From assembly GCA_947584375.1 (NCBI GenBank), contig CANPWL010000009.1:1-60911 (forward strand): 60,911 nucleotides of DNA, in the 5' to 3' direction. This DNA is from an uncultured Clostridia bacterium. Its GTDB lineage: Bacteria > Bacillota > Clostridia > Oscillospirales > Ruminococcaceae. The notes beneath the pieces were generated by a model. It had not been told where the DNA came from and did no database searches. It saw only the letters and a program-made list of their open reading frames with translations. This document shows, piece by piece, positions 56,144 through 60,911 of the stretch (its first letter is position 1; each line of letters opens with the position of its first letter). The translations under genes were made by a program, and so were the position numbers.

Positions 56144-56938
56144 ATGGAAAAACAAAATAAAAACACTTTCATTTATTGGGACAGAGTTTTTATTGCTCTG
56201 TGCATTTTTGTTCTAATTATTATTTTTATTATTATGGGTATTAGAGGACTTATTAGTATTTTTTCAGGGGACAAGCAAGACAAAAAGAATGTTCAGGCTG
56301 TAAAAACAGGTGCTGAAGTTATAAGTGAAGGACAGGAACTTCTTGTCTGTATAGACGCAGGTCACGGTGGCAAGGGGGACTGCGGAGCGCTTTCAGGTGA
56401 TGAATCAAGATTTGAAAGCAATGATGACTTGAATATGGCTCTTGCTGTTGAAAAACATCTTAAAGAGTTAGGCGCAGACGTTCTTATGACAAGAAATAAG
56501 GATACTTATGTTGAACTCTATCAAAGACCCGAAATTGCGAACGATGCTGACGCCGATCTTTATGTTTCTCTGCATAGAAACAGTGCAGATACAGGTCAGG
56601 GAGTAGAGGTCTGGGTAAATTATGACGCTCCCGATGACGATACATTGCTTGCTAAGAATATTTTAGAAGGTCTTGACAGGGTGGGAATCAGTCAGAACAG
56701 GGGAGTACAGTACGGATATCAGGGGTATGATCCTACGGCGAAAGTAAATTATGTTGTCAACGAGAAGTCAAATATGCCAAGCTGTTTGGTTGAACTCGGT
56801 TTTATTACAGATGATGAGGATAACAAATTATTTGATGAAAATCTTGACGCTTACGCAAAGTCAATAGCAAAGTCTATTGTAAAAACAGCAGAAGAGCTTA
56901 ATATAATTGAGATAAGCAATAAAGCAGTAGAAAATTAA
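56144..56938 (+). CDS. membrane-anchored N-acetylmuramoyl-L-alanine amidase
   Basis: 264 residues. One N-terminal transmembrane segment about 14-38, a short linker, then an Amidase_3 domain: DAGHGG, the Glu in RFESNDDLNMALAVEKHL, SLHRNS and the catalytic Glu in PSCLVELGFITD. Cuts the amide between MurNAc and the stem peptide. CwlD-like spore role is possible but not shown. Confidence 0.92.
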   Translation: MEKQNKNTFIYWDRVFIALCIFVLIIIFIIMGIRGLISIFSGDKQDKKNVQAVKTGAEVISEGQELLVCIDAGHGGKGDCGALSGDESRFESNDDLNMALAVEKHLKELGADVLMTRNKDTYVELYQRPEIANDADADLYVSLHRNSADTGQGVEVWVNYDAPDDDTLLAKNILEGLDRVGISQNRGVQYGYQGYDPTAKVNYVVNEKSNMPSCLVELGFITDDEDNKLFDENLDAYAKSIAKSIVKTAEELNIIEISNKAVEN

Positions 56939-56948
56939 TTTAGAAAAG

Positions 56949-56986
56949 AAAAAACCTGAGAAACACAAAATTCCTCAGGTTTTTTA
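56949..56986. terminator. bidirectional terminator between convergent genes
   Basis: AAAAAACCTGAG and CTCAGGTTTTTT flank a 13-nt loop; both strands end in T. It serves the amidase gene (+) and the SPFH gene (-). Confidence 0.9.
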
Positions 56987-57005
56987 TATAATATTCAATC
57001 AAATT

Positions 57006-57944
57006 TTACTTAGCTGCGTTCTCATCTGAAATAATGCCTTTGAGTCCGGCAGCAAGTCCTGCCAAACTTTGAATTTCTGAAGGAATAATGATTTTTGTTG
57101 CCTTTCCATCAGCGGCTTTTTGAAACGCTTCTAAGCTTTTCAGCTGAATAACTTGTTCGTTTGGATTAGCTTCATTGAGCCTTTTGATACTGTCTGCAAG
57201 GGCTAACTGTACTGATTCAATCGCTCTTGCTTCACCCTCAGCCTCAAGGATTTTCTTTTGCTTTACAGCATCGGCTCTAAGAATTTCAGCCTGCTTTTCA
57301 GCTTCGGCAGCAAGAATTTTTGATTCCTTTTCACCCTCTGCAACTAAGATAGCCGACTTCTTTTCACCTTCCGCTTGCAGTATTTTTTCACGGCGTTCAC
57401 GTTCGGCTTTCATCTGTTTTTCCATTGCATCCTGAATTTCACGAGGCGGAAGTATATTTTTAAGCTCAACACGATTAACTTTTATTCCCCAGCGGTCAGT
57501 TGCCTCATCAAGTATAACGGTAATTTTTGTGTTTATTGTGTCACGTGATGTAAGCGTTGCGTCAAGTTCAAGTTCTCCTATTATATTACGAAGTGTTGTA
57601 GCGGTTAGATTCTCAATTGCAGAAAGCGGACGCTCAACTCCGTATGTGTATTGTTTGGCGTCAGTCACCTGAAAGAATACGACTGTGTCTATTTGCATAG
57701 TTACATTATCCTTTGTTATAACGGCTTGAGGCTTGAAGTCTACAACTTGTTCTTTTATTGAAACCCTTTTTGCTACTCTGTCTACAAAGGGGATCAAGAA
57801 GTGCAATCCTGTCTGCCATGAAACACGGTATGCCCCGAATCTTTCGATTACATATACCTGTGCCTGAGGAACAATTTTAATACACGCAATAATTATAATT
57901 AGAATTACTGCAATAACAATGAGAATAGGAATATAGCTTTCCAT
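57006..57944 (-). CDS. SPFH/band-7 membrane scaffold protein
   Basis: 312 residues. N-terminal transmembrane segment about 4-24, band-7 domain (VPQAQVYVIERFGAYRVSWQTGLHFLIPFVDRV, then the DVTA-type core), and a long Ala/Glu/Lys coiled coil about 190-250 (QAEGEKKSAILVAEGEKE). Forms membrane microdomain scaffolds. Preceded by an NfeD gene, its usual partner. GGAGG precedes the ATG. Confidence 0.92.
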   Translation of the reverse strand: MESYIPILIVIAVILIIIIACIKIVPQAQVYVIERFGAYRVSWQTGLHFLIPFVDRVAKRVSIKEQVVDFKPQAVITKDNVTMQIDTVVFFQVTDAKQYTYGVERPLSAIENLTATTLRNIIGELELDATLTSRDTINTKITVILDEATDRWGIKVNRVELKNILPPREIQDAMEKQMKAERERREKILQAEGEKKSAILVAEGEKESKILAAEAEKQAEILRADAVKQKKILEAEGEARAIESVQLALADSIKRLNEANPNEQVIQLKSLEAFQKAADGKATKIIIPSEIQSLAGLAAGLKGIISDENAAK

Positions 57945-57964
57945 AAAAATACCTCCATATTAAA

Positions 57965-58393
57965 TTATTTTTTTACATAAAGCTTTGAACCTTCGATTTT
58001 TATAACCGTAACATGAGAATCCTTTTCTATAAATTCTCCTGTGTATGAAACAGCAGTCCAGTCTACTCCGTTGAGTCTAACACGTCCTGAAGCTTTTGAG
58101 TTATCGATATCTTCAATTACTTTTGCCGTTTTTCCTATATTTATTTCAAGGTTAGTATCAATATTATTTTTATTAAGTCTTTTGGCAATCGGTCTTGTGC
58201 AGATAAGAAGTATAGCAGAAACAATAATAAACACTAAAAGCTGTATCCAAAGAGGAACTTCAAATATCGATAAAATCAATGCTGCAAGCGAACCGACAGC
58301 AAACCATATAGAAATAAGCGCCATAGATGTTACAAACTCAACAGCTGCAAATAATATGAAGGCAACAAGCCAAATATACAGATATGTTCCCAT
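57965..58393 (-). CDS. NfeD-like membrane protein
   Basis: 142 residues from ATG 58393 on the minus strand (GGAGA upstream; a TTG at 58405 in frame lies in the RBS). Three N-terminal membrane segments, then an OB-fold domain (IGKTAKVIEDIDNSKASGRVRLNGVDWTAVS). Partner of the SPFH protein 20 bp downstream. Confidence 0.9.
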   Translation of the reverse strand: MGTYLYIWLVAFILFAAVEFVTSMALISIWFAVGSLAALILSIFEVPLWIQLLVFIIVSAILLICTRPIAKRLNKNNIDTNLEINIGKTAKVIEDIDNSKASGRVRLNGVDWTAVSYTGEFIEKDSHVTVIKIEGSKLYVKK

Positions 58394-58524
58394 ATAAATC
58401 TCCAATAAATAAAAGTTTTGATTTAAACTATTTGTTTTTAATAAGTATAAAACTTCGCTTACAGTATATCATATATTCTTAAAAAATACAACTGTTATTT
58501 TCATCATTAGTTAAATATATATAC

Positions 58525-58553
58525 TTGACTAAATTGTCGAAAAATGTTATTAT
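58525..58553 (+). promoter_or_regulatory. candidate promoter of the LRR/Fn3 gene
   Basis: TTGACT (58525-58530) and TATTAT (58548-58553), 17-bp spacer. Use of it gives a leader of about 280 nt that contains the pseudoknot at 58748. Confidence 0.6.
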
Positions 58554-58747
58554 AATAATAAAATAAAAGTACGTGACATAAGGCGCAAAATAGCCAATCT
58601 ATTATATACAAACGGCAAATAACTTGACTTTTATCAGTTATGAATAAAATGATTTGTTGAAATTTAATATTGAATTCAGAGAGCAGTATGATTAAAAGGT
58701 ATTCTGTGTTTTTTGCGTTTATGGAGGTGGTAAGTAAATTATTCTGC

Positions 58748-58793
58748 GGCAAAGCATAGCAGACGCTTTGCCTAAATAACATCCCAAGTCTGC
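58748..58793 (+). promoter_or_regulatory. candidate H-type pseudoknot in the leader
   Basis: Stem 1: GGCAAAGC (58748-58755) with GCTTTGCC (58765-58772). Its loop holds GCAGAC (58759-58764), which pairs with GTCTGC (58788-58793) across a 15-nt A-rich linker. TCTGC at 58743-58747 could compete for the same loop. It ends 31 nt before the AGGAGG (58825-58830) RBS. No named riboswitch class matched. Confidence 0.5.
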
Positions 58794-58839
58794 AAATGGA
58801 AAATTTAAAATAAGGAAAATATTTAGGAGGAAAGAAAAA

Positions 58840-60591
58840 ATGAAAGTTAAAAAACTATTGTCATTGTTAGCTGCGGTAACAATGACTGTAACAGCGTTTA
58901 CAGGCGCAATAAGTGCTTCGGCTGAAACAAAAACAGGAACTTGCGGAGAAGTGAATTGGACGCTTGACTCTGATGGTGTGCTTACTGTTACAGGTCAAGG
59001 AGAAATGGCTTCTCCAGAGGAAATTTACAGGGATACTTCTTCAGAAGATCTCTCTGATTTATATCCATATCTTAAATACAAAGAAGATATTAAAAAGATA
59101 AAAATTGAAGAAGGAGTAACATTGATAGGATATTGTGCATTTTATAAACTGCCAAATCTTATTACAGTTTCAATACCATCCACGGTAACAGCATTTCCTA
59201 AAAGTGATATGGATTATAGCAATAATAATGCTTTTGCATACAGCACATCTCTTAAAAGTGTTGAATTAGCAGACGGATTGTCATGTATAGGGGCAACTGC
59301 TTTTAGAGGTTGTACATCATTGGAAAGCATAGTTATTCCTTCAAGTATTAAAGATTTTGGACAAGGAGCCTTTTTAGATTGTACATCATTAAAAGACATT
59401 ACGCTTACAGAGGGATTAACGGTACTGGGAGCAGAAGCATTTAAGAATACTGCGGTAGAAAGTATTTATATACCGTCATCTATTGAGAAATGGGAAAATC
59501 GTGTAGCATATTTGGGCGGAGATCCCGCAGTATTTGAAAACTGTGTAAAGTTAAATAAAGTTGTATTTGGTGATGGACTTAAAGTAATTGGTGACTCTGG
59601 ATTTAAAGGCTGTACATCACTTGAAGAGATAGCATTTGGAGATGATTCGCAATTAACTACAATTAATCGTCGTGCTTTTGTAGATTGTACTAATATTAAA
59701 AGATTTGAATTTCCTGAAAATTTTAATACCATTGGTCCGGGTCCCTATCTTGGATGCAATTCAATAGAAGAGATATATGTATACTCAAAAATAACACATG
59801 CATATAATCTGCCTTATAATAATAATGAAAACACAAAAGTTTATTGTTTTAAAGATTCGCTGGTATACAGCGATTTAATAAAAGAAAATATTACCCCTTA
59901 TGATATCAGCAGTGTGATATCAAGCAAGCTTGAAGAATTAAATACAGCAGTAGCAGAGGCAGAAAAATATCCTGAAAAGGACTACACAGCAGAGAGCTAT
60001 GGAGAACTAAAGGCATTGCTTGACGAGGCTGCAACCAAAGATAACGAATCGCACATAATAGGAATGGAGTATTTGACAGAGGATATATATACGGCAATAA
60101 AAGGCTTAGAGAAAAAGCCGCCTGAAGATAATACATCAGGTAAAGGGTCAGATTCATCAAATTCACAGCAGCAAACACCTAATAAGACCACACCACAGAC
60201 GCCTACAACAGCAAGACCGATTAAGTCAACAAGAAGTGCGGCTCAGGTGAAGAAAGACAAGTCAGCGGCTAAGAAGGCAATGAAGCAGGCAAAGATAACA
60301 AAGCTTACGGCTAAGAGCAAGGCAAAGAAGAAGATAACGGTATCTTGGAAGAAGGTCAAGAACGCAAAGGGCTATCAGGTACAGGTATCGGCAAAGAAGA
60401 ACTTTAAGAAGGTAATCTACAATAAGAGCCTTACAAAGAATAAGCTGACAATAAAGAGTTCAAAGATAAAGAGCAAAAAGACCTACTATGTAAGAGTAAG
60501 AGCATATGCTACATACAAAGACGCAAACAATGCCACAAAGAAGATATACAGCAAGTGGGTCAAGAAGATAAGGAAAGTAAAAGCTAAATAG
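58840..60591 (+). CDS. large secreted LRR protein with C-terminal Fn3-like domain
   Basis: 583 residues. Signal peptide about 1-29 (ending ISASAE). LRR_5/BspA repeats about 70-330 (NAFAYSTSLKSVEL, TAFRGCTSLESIVIPSSI, GAFLDCTSLKDI, SGFKGCTSLEEI, RAFVDCTNIKRFEFP). Helical FIVAR-like region about 365-425, a Ser/Gln/Thr/Pro linker about 427-465, and a Lys-rich Fn3-like domain (KKITVSWKKVKNAKGYQVQVS and YYVRVRAYA). The C-terminal third switches to strong use of AAG for Lys, unlike neighbouring genes. No LPXTG; the very basic end may bind the cell surface electrostatically. Confidence 0.88.
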   Translation: MKVKKLLSLLAAVTMTVTAFTGAISASAETKTGTCGEVNWTLDSDGVLTVTGQGEMASPEEIYRDTSSEDLSDLYPYLKYKEDIKKIKIEEGVTLIGYCAFYKLPNLITVSIPSTVTAFPKSDMDYSNNNAFAYSTSLKSVELADGLSCIGATAFRGCTSLESIVIPSSIKDFGQGAFLDCTSLKDITLTEGLTVLGAEAFKNTAVESIYIPSSIEKWENRVAYLGGDPAVFENCVKLNKVVFGDGLKVIGDSGFKGCTSLEEIAFGDDSQLTTINRRAFVDCTNIKRFEFPENFNTIGPGPYLGCNSIEEIYVYSKITHAYNLPYNNNENTKVYCFKDSLVYSDLIKENITPYDISSVISSKLEELNTAVAEAEKYPEKDYTAESYGELKALLDEAATKDNESHIIGMEYLTEDIYTAIKGLEKKPPEDNTSGKGSDSSNSQQQTPNKTTPQTPTTARPIKSTRSAAQVKKDKSAAKKAMKQAKITKLTAKSKAKKKITVSWKKVKNAKGYQVQVSAKKNFKKVIYNKSLTKNKLTIKSSKIKSKKTYYVRVRAYATYKDANNATKKIYSKWVKKIRKVKAK

Positions 60592-60594
60592 CAA

Positions 60595-60765
60595 CGGCGA
60601 GCCGCCGCAGGCTCTGCCGCCTTTGGAAAATTAGATAAAGGTTAAGGCTAGTGAAACGGCGGGTCGTACTTTGATAAAGTACAATGATTACTAACGGTAA
60701 TTTGTAACTGCTAGCCGCCGTTGATCAAACTTAGGTGTTGATAAAACCTGTCAAAGGCGGAGGTA
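60595..60765. repeat. dispersed GC-rich repeat, copy B, with nested inverted repeats
   Basis: 60595-60672 aligns with copy A at 20463. Copy B continues with complementary pieces: CCGCCTTTGG (about 60618) with CAAAGGCGG (about 60752), AACGGCGGG (60655) with CCGCCGTT (about 60714), and the small palindrome GTACTTT-GAT-AAAGTAC. The whole could fold as one long hairpin, as palindromic repeat elements do. Confidence 0.65.
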
Positions 60766-60799
60766 AAAAAGCTTTCCCTAAAATTCCTATATAAATTGC

Positions 60800-60834
60800 A
60801 AACCGCTCGGGCTTGGGATACCCGGGCGGTTTGT
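60800..60834 (+). terminator. terminator-like hairpin downstream of the LRR/Fn3 gene
   Basis: AAACCGCTCGGG (60800-60811) pairs with CCCGGGCGGTTT (60821-60832), 12 bp. The T-run is short (TTT). Nothing else was seen in 60835-60911. Confidence 0.7.
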
Positions 60835-60911
60835 GCTATATTTAGAACTTCGTAATATTATACACCTTAATCTGTGTTGTAAATTGATGTTATTCATGTG
60901 TTTATACGTGA

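Noticed and set aside
58507-58782. 91-residue minus-strand ORF upstream of the LRR/Fn3 gene
   Set aside because: No RBS; it overlaps the promoter and the leader structures of the plus-strand gene.
58560-58800. c-di-GMP riboswitch in the LRR/Fn3 leader
   Set aside because: The conserved GEMM core sequences are not present; only generic hairpins and the pseudoknot can be supported.
1-60911. CRISPR array, rRNA or tRNA genes, insertion sequence with intact transposase
   Set aside because: No regularly spaced repeats, no tRNA or rRNA-like sequences and no transposase-like protein were seen on either strand.

Overview
The window is about 61 kb of low-GC chromosomal DNA from an anaerobic Firmicute, most likely a Ruminococcus-like member of the Oscillospiraceae. 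The indications are: PolC-type replicase, YlmC/YmxH-type sporulation protein, T-box-controlled alaS, non-mevalonate isoprenoid genes, short HisG plus HisZ, BspA-type leucine-rich repeat proteins ending in lysine-rich Fn3-like domains, and an Agr-type cyclic-peptide quorum system. Species identity is inference.

Layout. 1-4.7 kb is an accessory segment: the 5' end of a minus-strand gene, a serine-recombinase-like protein with a degenerate active site, and an arsenic operon (arsR, ArsP-like permease, Acr3, Cys-rich thioredoxin-like protein) that is clearly richer in GC than its surroundings. 4.9-9.4 kb holds a DUF2726-like gene and a complete Agr system (LytTR regulator, GHKL kinase, AgrD-like peptide, AgrB). 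The agrD promoter has two direct repeats 21 bp apart next to its -35, the layout expected of a LytTR operator. 10.1-20.5 kb is the housekeeping run pyrH-frr-uppS-cdsA-dxr-rseP-ispG-polC; this PolC lacks the proofreading exonuclease domain. 20.9-27.9 kb is a histidine operon hisZ-G-D-C-B-H-F-I-E with no hisA. 28.2-31.6 kb has a conserved Cys-rich protein, a YlmC-like protein and rpsB-tsf, which lie 18 kb from pyrH instead of next to it.

31.7-47.3 kb is the most unusual region. It carries repeated cassettes, each made of a secreted polypeptide gene with its own strong promoter followed by one or two FtsX-like permeases. They are followed by one MacB-like ATPase, a membrane-anchored protein, and a DUF1430-like membrane protein with an ATPase resembling the lactococcin-972 export/immunity pair. 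Two cassettes are tandem copies (period 1,944 bp) with identical secreted proteins. Their permeases are nearly identical except for one divergent window of about 280 bp in the extracellular loop. In the first copy the second permease is deleted to a scar. This looks like a diversifying peptide export, immunity or sensing locus.

47.4-60.9 kb returns to core genes: T-box-alaS-hinT-comEC-holA-RNase M5-like-pyrB-amidase, then a convergent nfeD-SPFH pair, then a large secreted LRR/Fn3 protein whose leader contains a candidate H-type pseudoknot. PyrB carries a C-terminal Cys4 module resembling the zinc domain of PyrI, and ComEC carries a metallo-beta-lactamase-like domain that has lost its metal motif.
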